Under the pieces are notes generated by a model, which saw nothing but the letters and a program-made list of their open reading frames with translations, was not told the origin of the DNA and ran no database searches. Below are positions 24,596 through 32,528 of a DNA stretch of 64,000 nucleotides, one piece after another. Both the position numbers and the translations under genes were made by a program. Positions within the stretch are counted from its first letter, which is position 1. The number at the start of each line of letters is the position of its first letter. This DNA comes from Nonomuraea guangzhouensis. Lineage in GTDB: Bacteria > Actinomycetota > Actinomycetes > Streptosporangiales > Streptosporangiaceae. The DNA is taken from NCBI RefSeq assembly GCF_019396345.1, contig NZ_JAHKRM010000013.1, positions 124,001-188,000 on the forward strand, written 5' to 3'.

Positions 24596-25837
24596 ATGAT
24601 CCGCTCCCCCCGATCCCGCCGCGCCCAGGCCGCGCTCGCCTCGATGCTCACCCTGCCCCTCGCACTCACCGCCTGCGGCGGCGGCTCGAACGGCGGCGGC
24701 TCCAACAGCGGCGGCGACTCTTCGACCCTGCGGGTGCTCGACTACTACAACAACGAGCCGAGCAAGACGGTCTGGCAGAAGGCCATCGACGCCTGCGGCA
24801 AGCAGGCCGGTGTCACCATCCAGCGCGAGGCGGTGCCCGGCGCGACCCTGATCCAGAAGGTGCTCCAGCAGGCGTCCTCGCGGACCCTTCCGGATGTCCT
24901 GATGCTGGACAACCCCGATCTGCAGCAGATCGCCCAGAGCGGTGCCCTCACCCCGTTGAACGACCTCGGGCTCAAGGCCGACGGGTACGTGGAGGGCGTG
25001 GTCAGCGCCTCGACGTACAAGGGCAAGCTCTACGGCCTGCAGCCGATCACCAACACCATCGGGCTGTTCTACAACAAGGACCTGCTCGACAAGGCGGGTG
25101 TGAAGCCGCCGACGACCTGGGCGGAGCTGCGGACGACGGCCAAGAAGCTGACCTCCGGCGGCACGTACGGGCTGGCGTTCTCGGCACCGGCGAACTACGA
25201 GGGCACCTGGCAGTTCCTGCCGTTCATGTGGTCCAACGGTGGCGACGAGAAGAACATCGCGACGCCGCAGACCGCGCAGGCGGTGCAGTTGTGGGTCGAC
25301 CTGATGAACGACGGCTCGGTGTCGAAGTCCGCCCTCAACTGGACCCAGGCGGACGTCAACGACCAGTTCCGGGCGGGCAAGGCCGCGATGGCGGTCAACG
25401 GGCCGTGGCAGTTCCCGGCGTTGGACGAGGACAAGAGCGTCAATTACCAGGTGGCGCCGATCCCGGCACCGGTCGCGGGCAAACCGATCGTCGCGCCGCT
25501 CGGCGGTGAGACGTGGGCCGTGCCGCAGACCGGGAACAAGGACAAGCAGGCCAAGGCCGCCAAGGTCGTCGCCTGTCTCAACTCGGACGACAACCAGCTC
25601 AGCCTCGCCAAGGGCACCCAGACCATCCCCACCAAGACGGCGCTGCTGGAGAAGTTCAGCTCGAGCAACCCGAACATGGCCGGTTTCGTGGACCAGATCC
25701 CGACCGCGCGGGCGCGTACCGGTGAACTCGGCGCGGACTGGCCGAAGGCGGCCACGAAGATCTACACCGCGTTCCAGTCCGCGCTGACCGGGCAGGCCAC
25801 ACCGGCCAAGGCCCTGGAAACGGCCCAGAATGGTTGA
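24596..25837 (+). CDS. ABC transporter sugar-binding lipoprotein
   Basis: A 413-residue extracellular solute-binding protein of the carbohydrate (CUT1) type. A basic N terminus and the lipobox LTAC (TLPLALTACGGG, Cys25) predict membrane anchoring; a Gly/Ser-rich linker follows. The core has the SBP family-1 landmarks YGLQPITNTIGLFYNKDLLD and FRAGKAAMAVNGPWQFP. It would deliver an oligosaccharide or glycoside to the two permeases encoded next. AAAGGA lies upstream of the ATG, and the operator cluster lies directly before that. Its stop overlaps the first permease start by 8 bp. The substrate cannot be read from sequence. Confidence 0.93.
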   Translation: MIRSPRSRRAQAALASMLTLPLALTACGGGSNGGGSNSGGDSSTLRVLDYYNNEPSKTVWQKAIDACGKQAGVTIQREAVPGATLIQKVLQQASSRTLPDVLMLDNPDLQQIAQSGALTPLNDLGLKADGYVEGVVSASTYKGKLYGLQPITNTIGLFYNKDLLDKAGVKPPTTWAELRTTAKKLTSGGTYGLAFSAPANYEGTWQFLPFMWSNGGDEKNIATPQTAQAVQLWVDLMNDGSVSKSALNWTQADVNDQFRAGKAAMAVNGPWQFPALDEDKSVNYQVAPIPAPVAGKPIVAPLGGETWAVPQTGNKDKQAKAAKVVACLNSDDNQLSLAKGTQTIPTKTALLEKFSSSNPNMAGFVDQIPTARARTGELGADWPKAATKIYTAFQSALTGQATPAKALETAQNG

Positions 25838-26807
25838 GCACCCACAACAGCCCACGATGGTACGTCAGACAAGTCCACCACCGGCGACCGTGGCGGTCGC
25901 CGGACCCCGCTTCTGGCAGTCGCACCACTTCCAGAACCGCGCCGCGCAGGTGCTGTTCCTGGCCCCGGCCGTGATCTACATGGTGGCGTTCTTCGGCTAC
26001 CCGATCGTCAAGAACTTCCTGATGGCCTTCCAGGAGTACACGACGAGCACCTTCTACACCGGCGAGGCGCCGTGGGTCGGGTTCGCCAACTACGCCGCGG
26101 TGGTGTCCTCCCCGGTGTTCGGCAAGGCCATGCTGAACACCGTCCTGTTCACCGCCGGCTCGATCGCCGCGCAGTTCGTCATCGGTCTGGCCCTGGCGAT
26201 GTTCTTCCGGCGCCGCTTCCCGCTCAACGGTGTGCTCCGGTCGTTGCTGCTGCTGCCGTGGCTGATCCCGCTGATCGCCTCCGGCGCGGTCTGGCGGTGG
26301 ATCCTCGACAAGGACAACGGCGCGCTCAACCGGTTCCTGGCCGCCATAGGCGTGGCGAGCGACCACCCCGGCTGGCTGACCAGCACCTCGCTGGCGCTGG
26401 TGGCGGTGATCCTGGTGAACATCTGGATCGGCATCCCGTTCAACCTGACCATCCTGTACGGCGGGCTCCAGGACATCCCGGAGGACCTGTACGAGGCGGC
26501 CGCGCTGGACGGGGCGGGCGGCTGGCAGCGGTTCCGGTATGTGACCTGGCCGCTGCTGCGCCCGGTGGTAAGTGTCGTGCTGGTGCTCGGCGTGGTCTAC
26601 ACGATCAAGGTGCTGGACGTGATCCTGGCGCTGACCGGCGGCGGCCCGGCCAACGCCAGCCAGACCATCGCCACGCAGTCGTACCACCTGTCGTTCCAGC
26701 AGTTCGACTTCGGTCAGGGTGCCGCGCTCGGCAACATCCTGATCGCGATCTCCCTGGTGTTCGCCATCTTCTACCTGCGCGCCAACCGGCGTGCCGTGGA
26801 CGAGTGA
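25830..26807 (+). CDS. ABC sugar permease, MalF/UgpA-like
   Basis: A 325-residue inner-membrane permease with about six helices. The first is VLFLAPAVIYMVAFFGYPIV. The EAA loop that contacts the ATPase is EAAALDGAGGWQRFRYVTWP (about residues 224-243). The N-terminal 35 residues are polar. It forms a heterodimer with the following permease. It overlaps the lipoprotein gene by 8 bp, showing tight coupling. No ATP-binding subunit is encoded in the cluster, so it probably uses a shared multi-sugar ATPase of the MsiK type encoded elsewhere. Confidence 0.92.
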   Translation: MVEHPQQPTMVRQTSPPPATVAVAGPRFWQSHHFQNRAAQVLFLAPAVIYMVAFFGYPIVKNFLMAFQEYTTSTFYTGEAPWVGFANYAAVVSSPVFGKAMLNTVLFTAGSIAAQFVIGLALAMFFRRRFPLNGVLRSLLLLPWLIPLIASGAVWRWILDKDNGALNRFLAAIGVASDHPGWLTSTSLALVAVILVNIWIGIPFNLTILYGGLQDIPEDLYEAAALDGAGGWQRFRYVTWPLLRPVVSVVLVLGVVYTIKVLDVILALTGGGPANASQTIATQSYHLSFQQFDFGQGAALGNILIAISLVFAIFYLRANRRAVDE

Positions 26808-26814
26808 GGCCGTC

Positions 26815-27639
26815 ATGACCACCATCGCAAGGCGCACCCAGGCCGGCTGGGGCAGCACCGTCGTCGGGATCGTCATCCTCGCCGTTCTGCTGTTCCCGAT
26901 CTACTGGATGGTCAACGTCTCGCTGCAGCCGGGCGGCTCGGCGGTCGGCACTCCGTGGCTGCCGCTCGACCTCAGCTTCGACGGCTACGCCACCGCGCTC
27001 GGCCAGCAGGGCCGCAACCTGGTCACGAGCCTGGTCGTCGCCCTCGGCTCGGTCGTGTTCAGCCTGCTGATCGCGATGCCGGCGGCGTACGCACTGGCGC
27101 AGTTCAAGGTCCGCTTCGCGGGCGCGTTCCTCTTCGGGATCCTGATCTCGCAGATGATCCCGGGGATCGTCATCGCGAACGCGCTCTACACCGCCTACAA
27201 CGACCTGGGGCTGCTCAACTCGGTCCCGGGCCTGATCCTCGCCGACTCGACCGCGGGCATCCCGTTCGCGATCCTGATCGTCCGCGCGTTCATGACCAAC
27301 ATTCCGCCGGCGGTCCTGGAGGCCGGCCGGGTCGACGGGGCCGGTCACGTCCGGACGTTCGTCTCCATCGTGCTGCCGATGAGCCGCAACGCGCTCATCA
27401 CCGCGGCCCTGTTCACCTTCCTCTTCTCCTGGGCGGACTTCCTGTTCGCCCTCACCCTCACCACGACCGAGGACGTGCGCCCGGTGACGCTCGGGCTCTA
27501 CACCTACATCGGGACATATGTCAACGACTGGAGCTCGGTCATGGCCACCGCCGTGCTCGCCTCCATCCCGGCCATCGTGCTGCTCGTCGTCGCCCAGCGC
27601 TATGTCGCCGCGGGAACGACGGCCGGCGCCGTCAAGTGA
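26815..27639 (+). CDS. ABC sugar permease, MalG/UgpE-like
   Basis: A 274-residue inner-membrane permease with six helices, starting with VVGIVILAVLLFPIYWMVNV. The EAA loop is EAGRVDGAGHVRTFVSIVLP (about residues 168-187). The length is typical for the MalG type. The ATG at 26815, 7 bp after the first permease stop, is preferred over the in-frame start at 26791 that would overlap it. It completes the transmembrane channel of the operon, and the ThuA-like gene follows after 31 bp. Confidence 0.92.
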   Translation: MTTIARRTQAGWGSTVVGIVILAVLLFPIYWMVNVSLQPGGSAVGTPWLPLDLSFDGYATALGQQGRNLVTSLVVALGSVVFSLLIAMPAAYALAQFKVRFAGAFLFGILISQMIPGIVIANALYTAYNDLGLLNSVPGLILADSTAGIPFAILIVRAFMTNIPPAVLEAGRVDGAGHVRTFVSIVLPMSRNALITAALFTFLFSWADFLFALTLTTTEDVRPVTLGLYTYIGTYVNDWSSVMATAVLASIPAIVLLVVAQRYVAAGTTAGAVK

Positions 27640-27670
27640 ATCCAGCAACCCCCAGCAGAAAAGGTTCGAC

Positions 27671-28450
27671 ATGACAAACGGAACGCCCGGCCCGCTGCGT
27701 GTGACGGTGTGGGGCGAGAACCGCCACGAGCAGATCGAGGAGCACGTGGCGAAGATCTATCCGAAGGGCATGCACACGACGATCGCGGAGGGCATCGAGG
27801 AGAACCTCGGCGACGGCTGCGTCGTCCGCACCGCGACGCTCGACGACCCGGAGCACGGCCTGACCGAGGAGGTGCTGGCCGACACCGACGTGCTCACCTG
27901 GTGGGGGCACGCGGCGCACGACGAGGTCACCGACGAGGTCGTCGAGCGCGTCCACCGGCACGTGCTGTCCGGGATGGGACTCGTCGTGCTGCACTCCGGG
28001 CACTGGTCGAAGATCTTCACCAAACTGATGGGGACGAGTTGCACCCTGCGCTGGCGCGACGAGCACGACCGTGAGCTCATCTGGACGGTCGACCCCACGC
28101 ACCCCATCGCCAAGGGCGTGCCGCACCCGCTGATCATCGACGAGGACGAGATGTACGGGGAGTTCTTCGACATCCCGGCACCGGACGAGCTCGTGTTCGT
28201 CAGCTCGTTCAGCGGCGGGGAGGTGTTCCGCAGCGGCTGTACGTTCCGCCGCGGCCACGGCAAGATCTTCTACTTCCGGCCGGGGGACCAGGCGTACCCC
28301 ACCTACCATCACAAGGACGTGCGCCGGGTCATCGCGAACGGCGTCGCCTGGGCCCGCACCGACCGGCCGGAACGGAGCCATCCCGTGCTCCTGCGGTACG
28401 CGACCGGCGAGTTCTTCCAGGGCCAGGGCTACACGGGACCGCTCCAGTGA
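27671..28450 (+). CDS. ThuA-like domain protein
   Basis: A 259-residue protein of the ThuA/trehalose-utilisation family, a class I glutamine amidotransferase-like fold. Landmarks are RVTVWGENRHEQ at the N terminus, DTDVLTWWGHAAHDEV, GLVVLHSGHWSKIF where the GAT nucleophile elbow would be, and HGKIFYFRPGDQAYPTYHH. ThuA with ThuB supports trehalose and disaccharide catabolism in rhizobia through 3-keto-sugars. Here it is followed, with a 4-bp overlap, by a Gfo/Idh/MocA dehydrogenase (ThuB-type family), repeating that pairing. The substrate is inferred to be a sugar taken up by the upstream transporter. Confidence 0.85.
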   Translation: MTNGTPGPLRVTVWGENRHEQIEEHVAKIYPKGMHTTIAEGIEENLGDGCVVRTATLDDPEHGLTEEVLADTDVLTWWGHAAHDEVTDEVVERVHRHVLSGMGLVVLHSGHWSKIFTKLMGTSCTLRWRDEHDRELIWTVDPTHPIAKGVPHPLIIDEDEMYGEFFDIPAPDELVFVSSFSGGEVFRSGCTFRRGHGKIFYFRPGDQAYPTYHHKDVRRVIANGVAWARTDRPERSHPVLLRYATGEFFQGQGYTGPLQ

Positions 28451-29580
28451 GCTTCCGGACGATCCCCTGCAGCCCGGCGGACCCGCTCCGGGTGGTCATC
28501 GCCGGCGCCGGCGGCATGGGCCGGGCCTGGCTGGCCACCGTCGCCGACTCGCCCGAGGTGACGCTCGCCGGCATCGCCGACCTGGACGTGGCGCTGGCCC
28601 GGGACGCCGCCGACGCGGCCGGCCTGCCGGATCTCCCGGTCGGCACCGACGCCGTCGCCCTCGCCCGGCAGACCGGCGCCCAGGCGCTGATCAACGTGAC
28701 CATCCCTGAGGCGCACCATCCGGTGACCACCGCGGCGTTGTTCGCCGGCCTGCCGGTGCTCGGTGAGAAGCCGGTCGCGGAGAACGTGAGCCGGGCGCTG
28801 TCCATGGCCGCAGCGGCGGAGGTCACCGGCGAACTGTTCATGGTCAGCCAGTCCCGCCGCTGGAACCCGCAGCTCGCCGCGCTGCGGGGGATGACCGCGC
28901 GGCTCGGCGCGATCGGGACAGTGAGCACGGCGTTCTTCCGGTCCGAGCGGTTCGGCGGGTTTCGGGATCTGATGCCGTACCCGCTGCTCGTCGACATGGC
29001 GATCCACGCCTTCGACTCGGCGCGCTTCCTGCTCCGGGCCGAGCCGGTGACGGCGTACTGCCAGTCGTACAACCCGCCGTGGAGCTGGTTCGCGGGGGAC
29101 GCCAACGCGACCGTGGTGTTCGAGATGGAGGGCGGCACCCGGTACGTCTACAACGGCAGCTGGTGCAGTCCCGGCGACATCACCTCGTGGAACGGGACCT
29201 GGCGGGTCAGCGGCGAGAGGGGCACCGCGCTCTGGGACGGCGACCACGAGCCGGTCCTCGACGCCGAGGTGGCTGCCGGTGAAGCGGCCGGCTCGTCGTA
29301 CTCCGGGATCGCCGGCGCCTTGCAGGTGTTCGTGCGGGCGCTCCGGACGGGGGAGCCGCCGTCCGGCGAGGTGCACGAGAACGTGATGAGCCTGGCGATG
29401 GTGGAGGCGGCGGTGCGGTCCGCGACGAGCGGCCGGGTCGAGCGCCTGGACGACGTGCTGGAGCGGGCCCACGCGCAGGCGCTGGGGGAGGAGACCCGGG
29501 CGGACGTACGGAACGCGCTCGCCGGGTGGACCTCGGTGCGGGACGTGCTGGCCGGCCCTGAGCGGGTGGAGACGGGATGA
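28447..29580 (+). CDS. Gfo/Idh/MocA-family oxidoreductase
   Basis: A 377-residue NAD(P)-dependent sugar oxidoreductase. The Rossmann motif VVIAGAGGMGRAWLATVADS is at residues 17-36, and the EKP motif typical of the family (LGEKPVAENV, about 107-116) provides the catalytic Lys. The C-terminal alpha/beta domain binds the substrate. The GTG start overlaps the ThuA-like stop. By analogy with thuAB it may oxidise a disaccharide or cyclitol to a keto derivative. It is the last gene of the LacI-controlled operon. Confidence 0.9.
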   Translation: MSFRTIPCSPADPLRVVIAGAGGMGRAWLATVADSPEVTLAGIADLDVALARDAADAAGLPDLPVGTDAVALARQTGAQALINVTIPEAHHPVTTAALFAGLPVLGEKPVAENVSRALSMAAAAEVTGELFMVSQSRRWNPQLAALRGMTARLGAIGTVSTAFFRSERFGGFRDLMPYPLLVDMAIHAFDSARFLLRAEPVTAYCQSYNPPWSWFAGDANATVVFEMEGGTRYVYNGSWCSPGDITSWNGTWRVSGERGTALWDGDHEPVLDAEVAAGEAAGSSYSGIAGALQVFVRALRTGEPPSGEVHENVMSLAMVEAAVRSATSGRVERLDDVLERAHAQALGEETRADVRNALAGWTSVRDVLAGPERVETG

Positions 29581-29608
29581 CGGGAGCCGCAGGGGGTTCG
29601 GGCGACGG

Positions 29609-29950
29609 TTACAGATTTTCCTCGCGACGCCGCCGTTCGTTGTACGCGCGCATCCGTGGTGGGTAGCCCATGATCTGGACGTCGTACACCGGCAGGGCGA
29701 GGTCTCGGGCGACCTTGTGGATCACAGCGGGGGAGCCGACCCGGCGGCGGGTCCACTCGCCGTCGTCGGCCACGGCGACGGCCGTGGTGTCCGTCGCGAA
29801 GGTCTCCGGCTCGACGAAGAACTCGACGCCTCGCCGTGATTTGGCGAAGGCGATGAGCGCTTCGATATCGGCGTCAGTGGCTTCCCGGTCGAACTTCGCG
29901 ATTTTGGAACCGCGCAGCCGCCGAATGCCGTAGCGGTCTCGCCATCTCAT
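29609..29950 (-). CDS. Conserved hypothetical protein
   Basis: A 113-residue basic protein. A first half rich in charged residues (RGSKIAKFDREATDADIEAL) precedes the strand-rich core VEFFVEPETFATDTTAVAVA and a tail VYDVQIMGYPPRMRAYNERR. Similar short proteins are widespread in actinobacteria without a known role. AAGGA precedes the ATG. It is a single gene, convergent with the sugar operon (28 bp). Confidence 0.6.
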   Translation of the reverse strand: MRWRDRYGIRRLRGSKIAKFDREATDADIEALIAFAKSRRGVEFFVEPETFATDTTAVAVADDGEWTRRRVGSPAVIHKVARDLALPVYDVQIMGYPPRMRAYNERRRREENL

Positions 29951-30083
29951 GAGTCCTTTTTATACCGTCAAACGGCCGCGCGCGTCGGGGTGATCTAGGG
30001 GACACATCGGGGATTCTCCGGATGGCCACGATGACGTGCGGCGGTTCAGTATGGATGGTGACTGCCCGATTCTAAGGAGAGGC

Positions 30084-30677
30084 ATGGCTGTTATGGCTGG
30101 GGTACCCAGACCCCCGGGCCCGGGACAGGTGCCGCCCGCTCATCTGCGCGTCACCAACCAGGACCGTGAGCACGTGGTCGAGCACGTCCAGGCCGCGTAC
30201 GCGGAGGGCCGGTTCGACAAGCTCGAGTTCGACGACCGGTTGGAACGCGCGATGACCGCGCGTACGCACGGTGACCTGATGCCCATCATGACGGAGCTGT
30301 ACGGCGCGAGCGCCGTCCCCAGGATCCGGCCGATGCCCGCGCCGGTTCGGCCGGAGGCGCCGACGGAGAGCAACGAACGGCTCGGGGCTTCGGCGGCTCA
30401 TCTGCTGACGCTGGTGGGGTTCCCGATCGTCGGTCCGTTGATTCTGCTGCTGACGGGCGGCAAGACGTCGCCGTACATCCGACGGCACGCGATGGAGGCG
30501 CTGAACTTCCAGCTCACCGTGCTGGGGGCGACGTTCCTGCTGCCGTTCACCGTGATCGGGATAGTGCTCCTCCCGGTCATCTGGGTGGCGGCGGTTGTTC
30601 TGTCCATCGCCGGTGGCATTTCGGCGCTTTCGGAGAATCCGTTCCGCTATCCCATGACGATTCGCCTGGTGAAGTAG
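30084..30677 (+). CDS. DUF1707/DUF4870 membrane protein
   Basis: A 197-residue protein. The N-terminal DUF1707 domain (about residues 14-70) has the family pattern: LRVTNQDREHVVEHVQAAYA, then GRFDKLEFDDRLERAMTART with the DL motif after it. A proline-rich spacer leads to a DUF4870-like membrane domain with helices LLTLVGFPIVGPLILLL and a longer hydrophobic stretch at about 155-185, and the conserved RRHAMEALNFQL between them. DUF1707 may recruit partners at the membrane; the function is unknown. AAGGAGAGG lies upstream of the ATG at 30084. A long hairpin follows the stop. Confidence 0.85.
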   Translation: MAVMAGVPRPPGPGQVPPAHLRVTNQDREHVVEHVQAAYAEGRFDKLEFDDRLERAMTARTHGDLMPIMTELYGASAVPRIRPMPAPVRPEAPTESNERLGASAAHLLTLVGFPIVGPLILLLTGGKTSPYIRRHAMEALNFQLTVLGATFLLPFTVIGIVLLPVIWVAAVVLSIAGGISALSENPFRYPMTIRLVK

Positions 30678-30690
30678 CAGGGAGTTGCGG

Positions 30691-30746
30691 GCTCGTGCCG
30701 CCGGCTGACGTCAATGCTTGCTTTGACGTCAGCCGACCGCACGAGC
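30691..30746 (+). terminator. Very long near-perfect hairpin
   Basis: Two arms of 24 nt (30691-30714 and 30723-30746) pair with two mismatches around an 8-nt loop; the inner 13 pairs, GGCTGACGTCAA with its complement plus one flanking pair, are perfect. It starts 14 nt after the DUF1707/DUF4870 stop and is followed by pyrimidine-rich TTCTGCGTTTCT. A terminator is the simplest reading; an operator for the downstream ABM gene (start 30785) is the alternative. Confidence 0.6.
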
Positions 30747-30784
30747 TTCTGCGTTTCTCGGCCTCGACCTGGAAGAATGGTCTC

Positions 30785-31117
30785 ATGATCTTCATCACCG
30801 CGAAGTTCCGCGTCCTGCCCGAGCACGCCGACCGGTTCCCCGAGATAGCCGGCGAATTCACCCAGGCGACCCGTGACGAGCCTGGTTGCCTGTGGTTCGA
30901 CTGGTCGCGCAGTCTGGCGGATCCGGCCGAGTACGTGCTGGTCGAGGCGTTCCGCGATGGCGAGGCCGGGGCGGCGCACGTCCAGTCGGAGCACTTCAGG
31001 AAGGCTCAGCAGACCCTGCCGCCCTACCTCGCCGAGACGCCGCGCATCGTGAACGCGACCGTGCCTCAGGACGACTGGTCCCTCCTCGGCGAGATGGCCG
31101 TGCCCGAACGGGACTGA
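30785..31117 (+). CDS. Antibiotic biosynthesis monooxygenase-domain protein (putative quinol monooxygenase)
   Basis: A 110-residue ABM-fold protein. MIFITAKFRVLPEHADRFPE begins the first strand and helix, EPGCLWFDWSRSLADPAEYV and LVEAFRDGEAGAAHVQSEHF form the core, with the conserved His of AHVQSEHF. Small members such as YgiN oxidise quinols or act on polyphenols without a cofactor. The ATG at 30785 fits the family start. It lies after the long hairpin and faces the NmrA-like gene convergently, with a 14-bp gap. Confidence 0.85.
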   Translation: MIFITAKFRVLPEHADRFPEIAGEFTQATRDEPGCLWFDWSRSLADPAEYVLVEAFRDGEAGAAHVQSEHFRKAQQTLPPYLAETPRIVNATVPQDDWSLLGEMAVPERD

Positions 31118-31131
31118 CCGCCGGATCGTGC

Positions 31132-31965
31132 TCAGCGGAAGGCTTCGGCGTGTGCCTCCGCCCACTGTTCGAAGGTGCGGGGCGGGTGGCCGGTCACCTC
31201 TCGCACGGTCGGCAGGACCTGCGACTCATCGAGCGTGCCGTCGACGTAGAAGCTGAAGAAGGCGTCGACGTACTCGACCGGCATGCTCGCCTCCATCTCA
31301 GCCCGAGCCTCCTCATCGGACAGTCCCTCGCAGCGCAGGTCCCTGCCCAGCACCTTGGCCAGCACGGCGATCTGGTCCGCGGGCCGCAGCGAGTCCGGGC
31401 CGGTCAGCTCGTAGATCCGGCCCTCATGCCCATCGCCGGTCAGCGCCAGGGCCGCGACCGCCGCGATGTCGGCGGGGTCGATGGCGGCGGCCGCCACCCC
31501 GGCGAACGGTACGCGTACCAGGTCACCGGTCCGAAGCTGCGGCAGCCAGCGCAGCGCGTTGGACATGAACGCCCGGGGCCGCAGGAACGTCCAGGGCACA
31601 CCCGACTCCCGCGCGGCGCTCTCGGAGAGCGCCATGTACCGGGAGACCGCATTGCTCATGTCCGCGTTCGCGGCCGAGCCCCCTGACAGCAGCACAACCC
31701 GTTGCACCCCTGCTCGGCGTATGTGGGCCAGCAGACCGGGCATGTCCGCGTAACCCGGCAGCAAGAAGACTCCCCGCACATCGGTCAGGGCATCGGCCAG
31801 GCTGTCGGGCTGGTTCAGGTCGCCGGTGACGGGCTGGACGCCGGTGGGCAGTGTGACGGCCCCCGGGTCGCGTACCAGCGCGCGTACCCGCTGCCCGGCC
31901 TGGGCCAGAGTGGCCACCAGGGGTGAGCCGATATTGCCGGTGGCGCCGGTCACTAAGATCATCAT
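31132..31965 (-). CDS. NmrA-like NAD(P)-binding protein (atypical SDR)
   Basis: A 277-residue Rossmann-fold protein of the NmrA/quinone-oxidoreductase-2-like atypical SDR group. The N-terminal MILVTGATGNIGSPLVATLA carries the GxxGxxG motif, followed by RALVRDPGAV. The catalytic YxxxK of classical SDRs is not evident. Family members sense or reduce NAD(P)H-dependent substrates. Start choice is uncertain among ATGs at 31974, 31965 and 31962; GGGAG just upstream favours the later ones. It is followed upstream by a divergent-free small membrane gene on the same strand, 21 bp apart, so the two may be an operon. Confidence 0.8.
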   Translation of the reverse strand: MMILVTGATGNIGSPLVATLAQAGQRVRALVRDPGAVTLPTGVQPVTGDLNQPDSLADALTDVRGVFLLPGYADMPGLLAHIRRAGVQRVVLLSGGSAANADMSNAVSRYMALSESAARESGVPWTFLRPRAFMSNALRWLPQLRTGDLVRVPFAGVAAAAIDPADIAAVAALALTGDGHEGRIYELTGPDSLRPADQIAVLAKVLGRDLRCEGLSDEEARAEMEASMPVEYVDAFFSFYVDGTLDESQVLPTVREVTGHPPRTFEQWAEAHAEAFR

Positions 31966-31986
31966 GTCTCCCATCAGGTCATAGGT

Positions 31987-32424
31987 CTATGCGGCACCGA
32001 TGAGGCCGACGGCCAGGGTGATCAGCGCGACGGCGAGGAGCAGGCCCCCGATTCTCGTGACCATCGTGCCGGACGAACGGGCGCCCTGCGCGCCGACGGC
32101 CAGATGCAGGAAGAACCCACCCGACTGCGCCAGCACCCCCGCCAGCAGGACCCCGCCGGCCAGCCACTCCAGGCCGGCGGAGAAACCGGCGCGGGGCAGG
32201 TAGAGCAGGTAGACCAGGGACAGCAGCAGCAACACCCCGGCGTGCGCGTGGCCGGCACGGAAGAACCGCTCGCGGAACTCGCCCAGCTTCTCGTGATCGG
32301 TGGTGATGAAGCGCAGCAGCGCGTGCCCGCCGAACTCGACCGTGACCAGCGACACGATCGCGATGACCGGCAGAATCTCGGTGGGTTCCATCAGCGTGTG
32401 CCCAATTCTTGTCGCGACGATCAT
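31987..32424 (-). CDS. Small integral membrane protein
   Basis: A 145-residue protein with about four hydrophobic segments: ILPVIAIVSLVTVEFGG, a leucine-rich helix AGVLLLLSLVYLLYL, EWLAGGVLLAGVLAQSGGFF and IGGLLLAVALITLAVGLIGA. The intervening loop contains HALLRFITTDHEKLGEFRER and a His-rich RAGHAHAG, which could bind metal or haem. No family was recognised. The start is uncertain: ATGs at 32502, 32424 and 32391 are in frame, and 32424 was chosen as a compromise. It probably shares a transcript with the NmrA-like gene. Confidence 0.55.
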   Translation of the reverse strand: MIVATRIGHTLMEPTEILPVIAIVSLVTVEFGGHALLRFITTDHEKLGEFRERFFRAGHAHAGVLLLLSLVYLLYLPRAGFSAGLEWLAGGVLLAGVLAQSGGFFLHLAVGAQGARSSGTMVTRIGGLLLAVALITLAVGLIGAA

Positions 32425-32528
32425 GTGGGTGATTTCCCACGCAAAGGGTGACAGTGGCCGGGAAGGTGCCGATAGTGTCCCTGTAACCAGGCGGGTATGC
32501 ATTTTGCATGGTTCATCGGGAGAGCTGA

